Assembly (NCBI RefSeq): GCF_018141425.1
Contig: NZ_CP058561.1
Span: 3,968,001-4,032,000 of the forward strand
DNA from: Vallitalea guaymasensis
Lineage (GTDB): Bacteria; Bacillota; Clostridia; Lachnospirales; Vallitaleaceae
Length of the DNA: 64,000 nucleotides
Reading direction: 5' to 3'
The translations under genes were made by a program, and so were the position numbers. The number at the start of each line of letters is the position of its first letter. Position 1 is the stretch's first letter. This document shows, in pieces, positions 8,246 to 17,910 of this stretch. The notes beneath the pieces are model-generated. The model was not told the origin of the DNA. It saw only the letters and a list, made by a program, of their open reading frames with translations, and did no database searches.

Positions 8246-8815
8246 TTAATAATACTCAAATTTGATTTCAGATAGATCATAGTTGATAAATAAATTTTTT
8301 ATGATATCCTGTATATTTTCATCTGCCTTCACTAAGAAAGTATTGGATATTCTTTTTTTGATTTTATTAATCCTATCAATTTCCCATTTTTTCTTCTTAT
8401 TATAATCTATTTTGGTTCCCCAACCGCTTTTATCTTCTTCGTGAACCTTACGTTTGTAATCACTATCGTCAATAAAATAAGCATGCTCCAATTTAATAGT
8501 TACTATATCATCTTTTCGTTTAATATCAAGATTGTCAAGATTAATCCCTGCAGTTAGCTCTCCTTCTATTGTTGCCATATAGTAATCTCCTGTATGAGGT
8601 TTTGGCTTTCCATGAACAACTAGATCCTTATAATAATATTTCATTGAACATAACTCTGCGATATCTCTTATTTCTTCTGATAATAATTCTGTGGAGATAA
8701 TTGTTTTATGACTAAATATTTTATCGAACAAATTGAAATGCAGATGTTTTATGCCTATGAAAATCAAAATACATAGTATTACAACACTCACTATTTTAGT
8801 TATAATGGATTTCAT
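8246..8815 (-). CDS. DUF4230-type membrane-anchored protein (second of pair)
   Basis: A 189-residue protein with one N-terminal membrane helix (about residues 5-22) and an extracytoplasmic domain. The domain follows the DUF4230 pattern: an early segment EIRDIAELCSMKYYYKDLVV, then a short strand GELTAGINLDNLDIKRKDDIVTI, then a Lys/Glu-rich helix. GGAAGGTGT precedes the ATG. It is transcribed 36 bases after a second protein of the same type and probably in the same operon. The family has no known function. An inserted loop of about 20 residues (around KVHEEDKSGWGTKIDYNKKKK) distinguishes it from its neighbour. Confidence 0.6.
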   Translation of the reverse strand: MKSIITKIVSVVILCILIFIGIKHLHFNLFDKIFSHKTIISTELLSEEIRDIAELCSMKYYYKDLVVHGKPKPHTGDYYMATIEGELTAGINLDNLDIKRKDDIVTIKLEHAYFIDDSDYKRKVHEEDKSGWGTKIDYNKKKKWEIDRINKIKKRISNTFLVKADENIQDIIKNLFINYDLSEIKFEYY

Positions 8816-8851
8816 GTTTTACACCTTCCTTAATGATTATTAATAGCTTTG

Positions 8852-9475
8852 TTAATCAACTTCACTATATACAAACTCTACTTTTTGAATATTTGGATTT
8901 GCTCCTTTTACTATTTTTGTTAAGATTTTTTCACCATTTATTTTGGCATCTTTTAACAATCCTTCTCTAACTCTTTTCTCAGTATCTTCCTTAACTTCTT
9001 TATATTCTTCTTGTATCATGTCATTACTGATATCTGCAAATAAGCCTTTTTCGTCTAATACGGCATTTTCTGAAACTATAGTATTTGATAATATTTGTGG
9101 GTCATCCAATTTAACAATGACATCACTTTTATTTTTTTTGATTTTCATTTCAATATTATCAGTCTTGTAACCTGCTTTTATAATACCTTCAAAGACTATT
9201 GCTAGTTTTTCTTTTGAGTTAAATCCAAATATATAGTTTCTTACATCTTCAATACGGAGTAGTTCCTGATAGTAATATTCTTTGGTCCTTAGTTCACCAA
9301 TCTTAACTGCTTTGTTAACATTATCTAAATCATTTTTCATTTTTATATAGTCATAATTTAAGTGAATTATTATTCCTGCAATAACCAATATTGGAATAAC
9401 TGCAGCTAACAAATATTTAATAGAGAATTTGTTTTTAGCTTTTTTAGCTTGTTTTTTTGTGCTTTTTGTAGGCAT
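8852..9475 (-). CDS. DUF4230-type membrane-anchored protein (first of pair)
   Basis: A 207-residue protein with a Lys-rich cytoplasmic start (residues 2-18), one membrane helix (about 20-42) and an extracytoplasmic DUF4230-like domain. The domain includes IGELRTKEYYYQELLRIEDVRN and a strand EMKIKKNKSDVIVKLDDPQIL. AAGGGGGAAATTAA precedes the ATG. The domain resembles the one in the downstream gene, which suggests a duplicated pair that may form a heteromeric complex at the membrane. No enzymatic residues are recognisable. The function is unknown. Confidence 0.6.
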   Translation of the reverse strand: MPTKSTKKQAKKAKNKFSIKYLLAAVIPILVIAGIIIHLNYDYIKMKNDLDNVNKAVKIGELRTKEYYYQELLRIEDVRNYIFGFNSKEKLAIVFEGIIKAGYKTDNIEMKIKKNKSDVIVKLDDPQILSNTIVSENAVLDEKGLFADISNDMIQEEYKEVKEDTEKRVREGLLKDAKINGEKILTKIVKGANPNIQKVEFVYSEVD

Positions 9476-9952
9476 TTAATTTCCCCCTTGATTATTTTAT
9501 TGATCTTGTTAACTTTATTAAGTTTTATCTGAGTTAATTATGAATAGCATTATGATAGTTTTCTTGAGAGAATGGTTAATTATAGCTATGATTTAAGAAA
9601 AATAGTACGAGAGATTTAGCTAGATATGTAAGATAAATAGCAATTTGAACACCTCCTAACATTAATTCTACGAAAAAAAATAAAATAGAATTATATATAT
9701 GGTGTAATGTAATGCATTGTGTTGCATTATAATACATTATATCATATAAAAGAATAAAAATAAAATATTATTTTATAATAATGTACAATTATATATAATG
9801 TATTAAAATAATGGTATTATATACAATTTGTATAATTATTCCTTTGATTAAGATGAATTATGGTGAGTTTGCCGTGACATTAAAGGGATAAAACATTGTA
9901 AAAAGACAAATTATGTAATATAATGTACGTAAGAAAGGGAAGGTGGGATTAA
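9476..9952. other. AT-rich 477-base divergent intergenic region with a palindrome
   Basis: No coding frame is convincing. It is the shared upstream region of the DUF4230 pair and the chemoreceptor. A palindrome TAATGCA-6-TGCATTA lies at 9710-9729, followed by related TAATACATTA and TAATGTA words, which could be a regulator site. An isolated ribosome-site-like GGAGGTG on the minus strand (about 9650-9656) is followed only by a few codons. No clear -35/-10 pair was found. Confidence 0.5.
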
Positions 9953-11440
9953 ATGGAGGGAAATATTAAAATAAGTCATGAGCAAAAGAGATATAGATAT
10001 TATAACATAATGATAAGTATTATGTTCTTGCTGATGATACTGCAAATGGTCATAGGTGTTAAAATGGGGAATCGCTCATTAATTCTAGTTATTTCTTTAA
10101 GTTTTCTTCTTGTTGCATCAGTTGTTATTACCCTTATATTGAATAAAAAAAGTATTAATACTAGGAGCACAATCTATATAACCTTGATACCAATGATTAT
10201 ATGTTGGTCTGTTATATTTGGTACTAGTGAAAGTATAGTTGTTTTCTCTGGTATGTTTCCAGTTTTAGTTTTACTGGTTTTCCTAGGACGTTATAAGGCA
10301 ATAGTAATAACTGGCAGTTTCAATATAGGTGTAACTATTTTTAAAATAGTAGGATTATTAGATAATGATAACTTATCAAATGTTGATAAATCCGTTTATA
10401 TCTATTTGGTTCTTGTACTGTTGATATTTTCTGCTTCCTGCTATATGGGAGCCAAGATATTACATAATATGATGAATAGAAATAGAAAGATGATCAGTAA
10501 TCTTGAAAAGTCTAGAGAAGAGCAAGACCAGATGATGAATAGATTAATAGATACTAGCAAAGTTATCTATAATCATTCTAACGAACTTAATACTATTATG
10601 GAAGATATGAATATAATGTCCAAAGATATAGAACAATCAGTAGAACAGATAAAAGAAGGGGCTAGAGAAGGTGCTGAATATACAGAAAAACAGCTAGAAT
10701 CAACTAATAATATTCAAGAGTTGATAAATGAAGCTTCTGATACATCCCTATCCATTAGTCATACATCAAAAGAAATAGAAAATGTAATTGGAAACGGTAT
10801 GGAGATAGTTGAAACTTTGTATGATAATAATAATGTTTCCAATGAAAATAATTCTAGAACATTTGATATCATGCAAGAACTGAAAGAAAAGTCGGATAAT
10901 ATTGTAGATATCATAGAGACCATTAAGAGTATTGAGGACCAAACTAATCTATTGGCTCTAAACGCTGCAATAGAGGCTGCGAGAGTTGGGGAAGCAGGTA
11001 AAGGTTTTGCAGTCGTTGCAGATGAGATAAGACATTTGGCAGAACAGTCTTCGCAATCCGTCAATGATATTACATTAATCATTTCAGAATTACAAGAGCA
11101 AACCAATAAATCTCTGAGTGCATATGAAAAGCTTAATAAAATAAGTGAGGAACAAAACAAACTTGTTGAAGATACAAAAAATGTTTTTGGTAAAATTAAA
11201 ACTAATATGATAGATAATACGAAAAAAATTGATTTGCTGTCCTCAAAAATATCTACGATTGTAGAGGAAAACAGGAATATAGTGGGTTCAGCTAATAACT
11301 TGTCAGCTATCACACAAGAAAATTATAGCAGCTCAGAAAATACGGTTTCATTGACCTATAAGTATCTTACATTATCAGAAAAAGGTAATAAGATCTTGGA
11401 AAGTCTTAACGAAACATCAGAAAAAATTAGTTCAAATTAG
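9953..11440 (+). CDS. Methyl-accepting chemotaxis protein with multi-helix membrane sensor
   Basis: A 495-residue chemoreceptor. Six hydrophobic segments in residues 1-175 form a membrane-embedded sensor module, with no large extracytoplasmic domain and no evident HAMP domain. A long coiled-coil signalling domain follows. Its conserved hairpin tip, around [20 protein letters not shown] and ending [12 protein letters not shown], binds CheA and CheW. Glu/Gln-rich flanks are likely methylation regions. GGAAGGTGGG precedes the ATG. No other chemotaxis genes are nearby, so it is an orphan receptor. The membrane-only sensor may detect lipophilic ligands or energy state; that is inference. Confidence 0.9.
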   Translation: MEGNIKISHEQKRYRYYNIMISIMFLLMILQMVIGVKMGNRSLILVISLSFLLVASVVITLILNKKSINTRSTIYITLIPMIICWSVIFGTSESIVVFSGMFPVLVLLVFLGRYKAIVITGSFNIGVTIFKIVGLLDNDNLSNVDKSVYIYLVLVLLIFSASCYMGAKILHNMMNRNRKMISNLEKSREEQDQMMNRLIDTSKVIYNHSNELNTIMEDMNIMSKDIEQSVEQIKEGAREGAEYTEKQLESTNNIQELINEASDTSLSISHTSKEIENVIGNGMEIVETLYDNNNVSNENNSRTFDIMQELKEKSDNIVDIIETIKSIEDQTNLLALNAAIEAARVGEAGKGFAVVADEIRHLAEQSSQSVNDITLIISELQEQTNKSLSAYEKLNKISEEQNKLVEDTKNVFGKIKTNMIDNTKKIDLLSSKISTIVEENRNIVGSANNLSAITQENYSSSENTVSLTYKYLTLSEKGNKILESLNETSEKISSN

Positions 11441-11497
11441 TAATATAACGGGGGAAGTAAGGGTTACCATACTTAAGTAAAATATTTTAAGTAAGTC

Positions 11498-11526
11498 AGA
11501 AAAAGTGTTGTCAAAACACTTTTTCT
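11498..11526 (+). terminator. Intrinsic terminator after chemoreceptor gene
   Basis: A perfect 12-bp stem (AGAAAAAGTGTT / AACACTTTTTCT) with a 5-base loop lies 58 bases after the chemoreceptor stop. The right arm supplies a T-run. It separates this gene from the tryptophan leader. Confidence 0.75.
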
Positions 11527-11593
11527 TCTAACTAATATAATGTAGGCTTATTTCACATTTATTAAATTAGGGAAACTTGGTAACAAAAAAATC

Positions 11594-11622
11594 TTGACAC
11601 ATAAAACATATTAATATATAAT
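11594..11622 (+). promoter_or_regulatory. Consensus promoter of the trpB-trpS operon
   Basis: TTGACA (11594-11599), a 17-base spacer and TATAAT (11617-11622) match the housekeeping sigma consensus exactly. Transcription would begin at about 11629, just upstream of the T-box leader. Confidence 0.85.
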
Positions 11623-11629
11623 AAATGTA

Positions 11630-11997
11630 ATTTAATAATCAAATTCGATGATTGAAAGTAGTAAGAATTGGTTGTAATTATAGAGAGTCGGGGATGGTGG
11701 AATCCTGATATCTACAATAATTCTGAATGGATTCATGAGAAGTATGGTGAACGCTTGATTGCAAGTAGCTTATACCGTTTTTCCTACGTTACAGGGATAG
11801 GATATGTTAGTATCTGAAAGAGTTAAGCACATAATAGGTGGCATAACGAAATGTAACTTCGTCCTAATAAAGACGGAGATTTTTTGTTATTTAAGAGAAT
11901 TTTTTTGAAAAGCTGTTGACCTACAGCAAAGTGCTTAAAGTTGGGTGGTACCGCGAGTAACACTTCGTCCCAATAAATGGATGAAGTGTTTTTTTAT
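11630..11997 (+). promoter_or_regulatory. Tryptophan T-box leader with two antiterminator/terminator modules
   Basis: The transcript leader shows AGAGAG at 11682-11687, the stem I apical motif GGATGGTGGAATCC at about 11692-11705, and a specifier loop GAA-TGG-A with the Trp codon UGG at 11728-11730. A conventional T-box AAAGTTGGGTGGTACCGCG (11938-11954... region) is followed by a terminator, arms 11959-11970 and 11979-11990 plus a T-run. About 100 bases earlier a degenerate T-box-like GGTGGCATAACGAA (about 11837-11850) is followed by a complete terminator (arms 11857-11863 and 11872-11878, T-run 11880-11885). Only one stem I is visible. Uncharged tRNA-Trp would promote read-through into trpB and trpS. 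Confidence 0.9.
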
Positions 11998-12082
11998 TGC
12001 CTTTTTAGATACACATCTCATCGAAAATCAATATCACATTTTATTAAATTCAAAAAACTATTAGAAGGGATGGAATTTAATT

Positions 12083-13273
12083 ATGACACATCAATTTGGA
12101 AAATTCGGAGGACAATATGTACCAGAACCAGTAATCGAGGCTTTAAATGAATTGGAGGTAGCTTTTAACGAAGCTATGCAGGATGAAGAATTCAAAAATG
12201 AATATCTATATTACATGAAAGATTATGTGGGAAGAGAGTCACCACTATACTTTGCAAAAAATATGACAAATAAATTAGGTGGAGCTAAGATTTATCTGAA
12301 AAGAGAAGATCTTAATCATACAGGAGCTCACAAGATAAATAATGCAATAGGACAAATATTACTAGCTAAAAGAATGGGTAAGAAAAAGATAATCGCTGAA
12401 ACAGGGGCAGGACAACACGGTGTAGCAACTGCTACAGCGGCAGCTATGTTCAACATGGAATGTGAGATTTTCATGGGAGAAGAGGACACTAAGAGACAGA
12501 AGCTCAATGTTTTCAGAATGGAATTACTAGGTGCAAAAGTCACTCCAGTAACAAGGGGAACTAGAACCCTAAGTGATGCAGTAGATGAAGCTATTGAGCA
12601 ATGGGTAGAGAGAATAAAAGATACATTCTACCTATTAGGTTCAGCAGTAGGACCACATCCATATCCAACCATGGTTCGTGAATTTCAAAAAATCATAGGT
12701 GAAGAAGCTCTTAGACAGATAAAAGAAAAAGAAGGAAGACTTCCAGATTATTGTATCGCATGTGTAGGTGGAGGAAGTAACGCTATTGGTTTATTCCACG
12801 AATTCAATTCTTACGAAGAAGTTGAATTAATAGGTGTAGAAGCAGCAGGAAAAGGAGTAGATACTGATTTACATGCGGCAACGATGGCTCTTGGAAGAGA
12901 GGGTGTTGTTCATGGTATGAATACAATCTTTATCCAGGATGACGAAGGAAACATAAGCCCAGTATATTCAATATCAGCAGGATTGGATTATCCAGGTGTT
13001 GGACCAGAACATGCACATCTGAAAGATATTGGTAGAGCTAGATATGAATCCATTACAGATGATGAGGCAGTGAATGCATTCTTATATTTATCACAAACAG
13101 AAGGTATAATCCCTGCTATTGAAAGCTCACACGCAATTGCTTATACTATGAAATTTGCACCTACCCTTGATAAAGACAAGATTATCATAGTTAATTTATC
13201 AGGTAGAGGAGATAAAGATGTTGAAGCAATCGAAAGTTATCTAAAGGCTAATGATAAGCCAATTAGTCTATAA
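12083..13273 (+). CDS. trpB: Tryptophan synthase beta subunit
   Basis: PLP enzyme that joins indole and serine to make tryptophan. At 396 residues it is full length and of the standard (TrpB1) type, starting [11 protein letters not shown]. The PLP lysine is Lys84 in [11 protein letters not shown], and the phosphate loop [10 protein letters not shown] is present. AGAAGGGATGG precedes the ATG. The gene lies directly behind the Trp T-box and is followed by trpS. No trpA or other trp biosynthetic gene is adjacent, so it may work on salvaged indole or partner a TrpA encoded elsewhere. Confidence 0.96.
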   Translation: MTHQFGKFGGQYVPEPVIEALNELEVAFNEAMQDEEFKNEYLYYMKDYVGRESPLYFAKNMTNKLGGAKIYLKREDLNHTGAHKINNAIGQILLAKRMGKKKIIAETGAGQHGVATATAAAMFNMECEIFMGEEDTKRQKLNVFRMELLGAKVTPVTRGTRTLSDAVDEAIEQWVERIKDTFYLLGSAVGPHPYPTMVREFQKIIGEEALRQIKEKEGRLPDYCIACVGGGSNAIGLFHEFNSYEEVELIGVEAAGKGVDTDLHAATMALGREGVVHGMNTIFIQDDEGNISPVYSISAGLDYPGVGPEHAHLKDIGRARYESITDDEAVNAFLYLSQTEGIIPAIESSHAIAYTMKFAPTLDKDKIIIVNLSGRGDKDVEAIESYLKANDKPISL

Positions 13274-13310
13274 ATTAAATATTGTTTTTGTATAAAAGGT
13301 GGGATATGTA

Positions 13311-14306
13311 ATGAATATTGTTTTAACAGGAGACAGACCCACAGGTAAGTTACACATCGGACATTACGTTGGATCGTTAAAAAAAAGAGTCTCTATACAA
13401 GGTAAATATGATAAAAGCTTTATTATGATAGCCGATACCCAAGCATTATCAGACAATGCTCTTAATCCAGAAAAAGTAAGAGATAGTGTTATAGAAGTAA
13501 TGCTAGATTATCTATCGGTAGGGTTAAAACCAGAATTGAATACTTTTTTCATTCAATCATTAGTACCAGAATTAGCTGAACTCACTATGTATTATATGAA
13601 CTTTGTTAATCTAGGAAGATTATCAAGAAATCCAACTGTGAAAGCAGAAATGAAGCAAAAAGGATATGGTGATCAGATTCCAGTTGGATTCTTATGTTAT
13701 CCTATCAGTCAAGCTGCAGATATAACTGCATTCAAGGCTAATTTGATACCAGTTGGAGATGATCAGTTACCAATGATTGAACAGACAAACGAGATAGTCA
13801 GGCGTATAAACAATCATTTCAATAAAAATATTTTAGTGGAATGCAAACCATTATTATCAAATGTAAAAAGACTTCCTGGGATAGATGGAAAAGCTAAAAT
13901 GAGTAAATCACTTAATAACGCAATATATCTTAGTGATAATAGAGAATGCATATCAAGAAAAGTAATGAGCATGTATACAGACCCTAATCATATTAGAATT
14001 GAGGACCCTGGAAATATAGAAGGTAATGTAGTTTTTAAATATCTAGATGCCTTTGACCCTAATAAAGATGAAGTAGAGAAACTAAAAAAACATTATGAAA
14101 AGGGTGGATTAGGAGATGTCACAATTAAAAAAAGATTGATTGAAGTCCTAGACCAAGAACTAAATCCTATTAGATTAAGAAGGCAACAACTTGAAGAAAA
14201 TAAAGATGAATTGTTAATTATGTTAAAAGAAGGTAGTGAGTATGCACGGACTATAGCGTCGGATACTCTAGCAGAACTTAAGAAAGTATTCTATCTGAAC
14301 TATTGA
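13311..14306 (+). CDS. trpS: Tryptophanyl-tRNA synthetase
   Basis: Class I synthetase that charges tRNA-Trp. It has 331 residues. The HIGH motif (about residues 15-18) and KMSKS (about 196-200) are both intact. I chose ATG 13311, because AAGGTGGG at 13296-13303 is correctly spaced for it and would overlap the in-frame GTG at 13299. It lies 37 bases after trpB and is presumably co-transcribed under the same T-box, so both tryptophan synthesis and charging respond to uncharged tRNA-Trp. Confidence 0.96.
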   Translation: MNIVLTGDRPTGKLHIGHYVGSLKKRVSIQGKYDKSFIMIADTQALSDNALNPEKVRDSVIEVMLDYLSVGLKPELNTFFIQSLVPELAELTMYYMNFVNLGRLSRNPTVKAEMKQKGYGDQIPVGFLCYPISQAADITAFKANLIPVGDDQLPMIEQTNEIVRRINNHFNKNILVECKPLLSNVKRLPGIDGKAKMSKSLNNAIYLSDNRECISRKVMSMYTDPNHIRIEDPGNIEGNVVFKYLDAFDPNKDEVEKLKKHYEKGGLGDVTIKKRLIEVLDQELNPIRLRRQQLEENKDELLIMLKEGSEYARTIASDTLAELKKVFYLNY

Positions 14307-14343
14307 TAGATAAAAAACAAATATGGAAAATAACTATCATACA

Positions 14344-14377
14344 TTATGCCTAGATGTCTTGTGGAATCTAGGCATAA
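14344..14377 (+). terminator. 12-bp perfect hairpin after trpS
   Basis: Arms TTATGCCTAGAT and ATCTAGGCATAA with a 10-base loop lie 37 bases after trpS and 43 before the next gene. There is no strong T-run, so termination may be partial or factor-dependent. Confidence 0.5.
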
Positions 14378-14419
14378 CCATTATAATAATAGTATTATGT
14401 TATTATAGGAGAATGGTAT

Positions 14420-15922
14420 ATGGAATGGTGCAAAATTATAGTTGTAGATGATGAATACTTATTGAGACAAGGTATCATGCATATGTTGGATTGGGAAAAG
14501 TATGGTTTTACAATTGTGGGGGAAGCAACTAATGCCACTCAGACATTAGAACTAATTGAAAAGGTACGTCCGCATATAATCTTATGCGACATAGTCATGC
14601 CTAATATTGACGGCATAGAACTATCTAAAATAATAAAAAAACGTTATCCGGATATTGAGATTGTAATTTTAAGTGGATATGATAATTTTGATTATGTAAA
14701 AACTGCGTTCAAGTATGGGGTTGCAGATTATATCCTAAAACCTACACTTACAGCAGACCAATTACTAGATATATTAATACCTCTACAAAAGAAAATTGGA
14801 CAACCTGTATGTGATGTCAAAAAAGAAGATGATGCAGGAAAACAGCTTCTAAAAATGTTAGAGGATAAAATTATTGATGAACAATTAATAAGCAATTGTT
14901 TCAATGAATCAGAGTATACCATAATAGGTTATCAGCAATGTACTAATGATTCTATTGATGTCAGTTTAGTTAATGATAAGATTAATGAAACCTTCAGGGA
15001 TTATAAATATATGTACATAGGTAAATCCCAAAACATACATATATACATTATTAATCATAAGTCAGAACAAAGACTTGCCATCAACGATAAATGGAATCAA
15101 CTAACCATCAATCTTGAAAATATAATCATTACTGTTTTTTTAATGAAAATTGATACTATTAATTCATCTTCAAATCTCCTGAAAGCTTACCAAGAAATAA
15201 AAAATCTATCACAATACCATTTTTATGGATATGAAAATGGGCATATAAGCGTGACTTTGGAAACTTATAAATGCAAGGATAGATTACAATTTGATACAAA
15301 AGAGTTTATGCATATAGCTACATCCGACCCAGTAAGTGCCCTTGAATACTTGGAAACATATCTTAACAAACTAACTTTTCAAAATGGTCTTATGGGTAAT
15401 GAGATAAAAGCCATTGTTCAAAACGTTATTTATAATCTTTTTAATATAATTTTTATTAATGAAGATAAATATGAGGAAGTAAATACCAAAAAGATCTTAT
15501 TTTTCAATAATATCTCCAATGCTATTACTTTGAAAGAGATAATTGAATACTTTAATGAAATAAAAGATTATATAGAATCATTGATAAACATAGGAACTAC
15601 AAGCAGGATGATGCAACAGATACTAGACTATATCAATAACAATTATAAAGAACAAATCAATCTTCAAGAGATAGCTAAGGAATTTCATATTAGCTATTCA
15701 TATTTATCTGCTTATTTCAATAATCACTACAAAGAAAGTTTTAATGATTATCTCAATGGGGTTAGAATACAAAAGGCGAAAGAATTTCTAGTTGAACCTT
15801 CTGTTCAGATATCTTATGTTAGTGAGTTGGTTGGTTATTCATCCCCTAATTATTTTACCAAGGTTTTCAAAAAACTGACTGGTTACACACCAACAACCTA
15901 CAGAAGGATGTATATGAAATGA
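14420..15922 (+). CDS. YesN-type response regulator (receiver plus AraC DNA-binding domain)
   Basis: A 500-residue two-component regulator. The N-terminal receiver (about 1-125) has the acidic pocket VVDDEYL and phosphoacceptor Asp57 in CDIVMPNIDG. A variable middle region follows, and a C-terminal AraC-type double helix-turn-helix (about 395-500) ends with VGYSSPNYFTKVFKKLTGYTP. Its stop overlaps the start of the partner kinase by 4 bases. Next to mglBAC, it most likely controls that sugar importer in response to an external sugar. The ATG has AGGAGA 7 bases upstream. Confidence 0.93.
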   Translation: MEWCKIIVVDDEYLLRQGIMHMLDWEKYGFTIVGEATNATQTLELIEKVRPHIILCDIVMPNIDGIELSKIIKKRYPDIEIVILSGYDNFDYVKTAFKYGVADYILKPTLTADQLLDILIPLQKKIGQPVCDVKKEDDAGKQLLKMLEDKIIDEQLISNCFNESEYTIIGYQQCTNDSIDVSLVNDKINETFRDYKYMYIGKSQNIHIYIINHKSEQRLAINDKWNQLTINLENIIITVFLMKIDTINSSSNLLKAYQEIKNLSQYHFYGYENGHISVTLETYKCKDRLQFDTKEFMHIATSDPVSALEYLETYLNKLTFQNGLMGNEIKAIVQNVIYNLFNIIFINEDKYEEVNTKKILFFNNISNAITLKEIIEYFNEIKDYIESLINIGTTSRMMQQILDYINNNYKEQINLQEIAKEFHISYSYLSAYFNNHYKESFNDYLNGVRIQKAKEFLVEPSVQISYVSELVGYSSPNYFTKVFKKLTGYTPTTYRRMYMK

Positions 15923-17682
15923 GATCAAGAAAAATAAAATCAGCAGATAAACTTATAAGACTTTCTTTATTTAGTAAAATTGTTCTTGTTACCTTGTGTG
16001 GTCTAATAATATCAACTGTAGTAGTAGCTACCGTGACAATCAGTACTGGAGAAAAATTATACATTAATACATATAATACATCTAATCAGAAGATTGGAGA
16101 TAGAATAGTAGACGAACTAAAGAATCTGAATTATAAGGCATATAACTTAATGGAAGAATATGGGCGAAGCAACAATCTAAAAGTGTATTGTACAGAGTAC
16201 ATGCCAAAAGCTGAACGTTTCTATAAAAGGTATAGTCTACAAAATGAATTATTTCGAATAAATAATAATTATGGTGTACCTATGTTCAATATATTCGTTA
16301 TAGGAAATAATAAAAATTATTATACAGACAATTATATAGGTGTCACTTCTACGACAAAAGATAAAATAATGGAGATGGGATTTTATAAACAGTATAAGCA
16401 AAATCCTTCTAATACTTACCATTATATAACAAGTGGATTCAATGGTTATGCTTCTTCACAACCATCTATTGTTATTACAAAAGGATTGGAAGAACCTATC
16501 AACAATACTTTTTTTGGGGATATGTTCATAAGTATTACAGAGGAAAATTACAGTTCCCTATATAAAAAATATATGGTAAGAGGAAATGACGTAATAATAC
16601 TTAGCAAAACAGGACAAGTCCTATCAAGTAGTATGAAAAAATATATAGGAGAAGAACGTGAAGACATCCTTTCAATGGTAAAAGAATCTATAAAAAGTTC
16701 TAAGTATATACGTACCCAATTTGACCAGAAACCATATCTATTGACAGCTAGATATATTCAAAATATGGATTTTTATTTAGTTATCCTAAGTGATACCAGT
16801 ATTGTATCTAAGGTTTTCTTGAAATCAAAGTATTATATTATACTTCTATCGGGTATAATTGCTTTATTAACATGTTCTATAATTCTTATAATAACCAAAA
16901 AGACAACTAGCAGATTAACCAAATTGGTAGATACTATGGAAGTAGCGACAGAATCCAATTTCAAACAAAAAGTTCCTATTGAAGGTGGTTATGAGGTAAG
17001 AAGACTAAGTGCGGCATATAATCAGATGGTACTGGAATTGGAATCATATATAGATAAGTTAATAGAAGAGCAAGAACAAAGAAGGGCAGCTGAACTATCA
17101 GCTCTACAGATGCAGATTAATCCTCATTTCATGTATAATACTCTAGCATCAATTAAATATCTAGCCTGGCAGGGAGATAATAAAGCCGTAGATGAGATGA
17201 TTAATGCTTTTATAGCATTACTGCAAAATACAATATCGAAAACTGATGAAATGGTAACGGTAGAAGAAGAGATCAATAATCTGAAAAACTATGCAAAGAT
17301 CAATAGTATGAGATATGGAGAAAAAATACAAGTATCTTACTATATTGATGATAAAGCATTAGAGATACTTATTCCCAAATTACTGTTACAGCCTATAGTT
17401 GAAAATGCCTTTTTTCATGCTTTTTCAAACAAAGAAAATGGTGATATCAAGATATTCGTTTCTCTACTGAATGATATATTGACTTGTGAAATCATTGACA
17501 ATGGTGATGGTATAAATAATAAAGCATCAAATGAAAAAACAAGTTTTAAGACATATTGCAAAAGTATAGGCTTAGAAAATACAAAACAAAGATTAAAACT
17601 CGTATATAATGACAAAGCAAGTTTATCAGTTCAAAGCACTCCTAATATTGGTACATCAGTTAAAATAGTTATTGCTTGTTAG
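15919..17682 (+). CDS. YesM-type sensor histidine kinase
   Basis: A 587-residue membrane kinase. The first helix lies at about 18-38, a large extracytoplasmic sensor at about 40-295, a second helix at about 300-322 and a HAMP domain at about 323-376. The His_kinase region has QMQINPHFMYNTL, with the phosphorylated His near residue 403. A C-terminal ATPase domain follows (N box PIVENAFFHAF; G box DNGDGI; GLENTKQRLKL). It overlaps the response-regulator gene by 4 bases, so the two are translationally coupled. Paired with 14420-15922, it probably senses a sugar or a sugar-loaded binding protein. Confidence 0.93.
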   Translation: MRSRKIKSADKLIRLSLFSKIVLVTLCGLIISTVVVATVTISTGEKLYINTYNTSNQKIGDRIVDELKNLNYKAYNLMEEYGRSNNLKVYCTEYMPKAERFYKRYSLQNELFRINNNYGVPMFNIFVIGNNKNYYTDNYIGVTSTTKDKIMEMGFYKQYKQNPSNTYHYITSGFNGYASSQPSIVITKGLEEPINNTFFGDMFISITEENYSSLYKKYMVRGNDVIILSKTGQVLSSSMKKYIGEEREDILSMVKESIKSSKYIRTQFDQKPYLLTARYIQNMDFYLVILSDTSIVSKVFLKSKYYIILLSGIIALLTCSIILIITKKTTSRLTKLVDTMEVATESNFKQKVPIEGGYEVRRLSAAYNQMVLELESYIDKLIEEQEQRRAAELSALQMQINPHFMYNTLASIKYLAWQGDNKAVDEMINAFIALLQNTISKTDEMVTVEEEINNLKNYAKINSMRYGEKIQVSYYIDDKALEILIPKLLLQPIVENAFFHAFSNKENGDIKIFVSLLNDILTCEIIDNGDGINNKASNEKTSFKTYCKSIGLENTKQRLKLVYNDKASLSVQSTPNIGTSVKIVIAC

Positions 17683-17910
17683 AGTGATAGCTATTTTCTA
17701 TCTTATAAAAGAGTCTCATTTTTTTGAGTACAATAAATTATTACGATTGATATAAAATAATTACTATAAAACCCATATAATTACATGTGATTAGTGAAAA
17801 ATTACTAAACAACAATAAAATATTGCTAAAACTATTATGATAAAGATGGTAAAATACTAGCTGTAAAAGAAATAATTTATAAGAAATATACAATTATAGG
17901 AGGTAGTTAG
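17683..17910 (+). other. Intergenic region upstream of mglB
   Basis: No gene is seen. A GATAG...CTATC hairpin at about 17685-17702 may end the two-component operon. An operator-like palindrome TTAGT-8-ACTAA (17791-17808) and a second short palindrome CAATA-3-TATTG (about 17812-17824) lie upstream of mglB and could be targets of the adjacent AraC-type regulator. No exact promoter was assigned. GGAGGTAG precedes mglB. Confidence 0.4.

Noticed and set aside
9630-9660. Minus-strand GGAGGTG as a ribosome site for a small gene
   Set aside because: The following frame stops after a few codons.
9853-9895. Possible flagellar-type sigma promoter (TAAG ... GCCG) before the chemoreceptor
   Set aside because: The match is partial and the spacer too long (18 bases), so it was not listed.
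10759-11313. A 184-residue minus-strand frame inside the chemoreceptor gene
   Set aside because: It is the Ser/Leu-rich reverse frame typical of the coiled-coil region of chemoreceptors.
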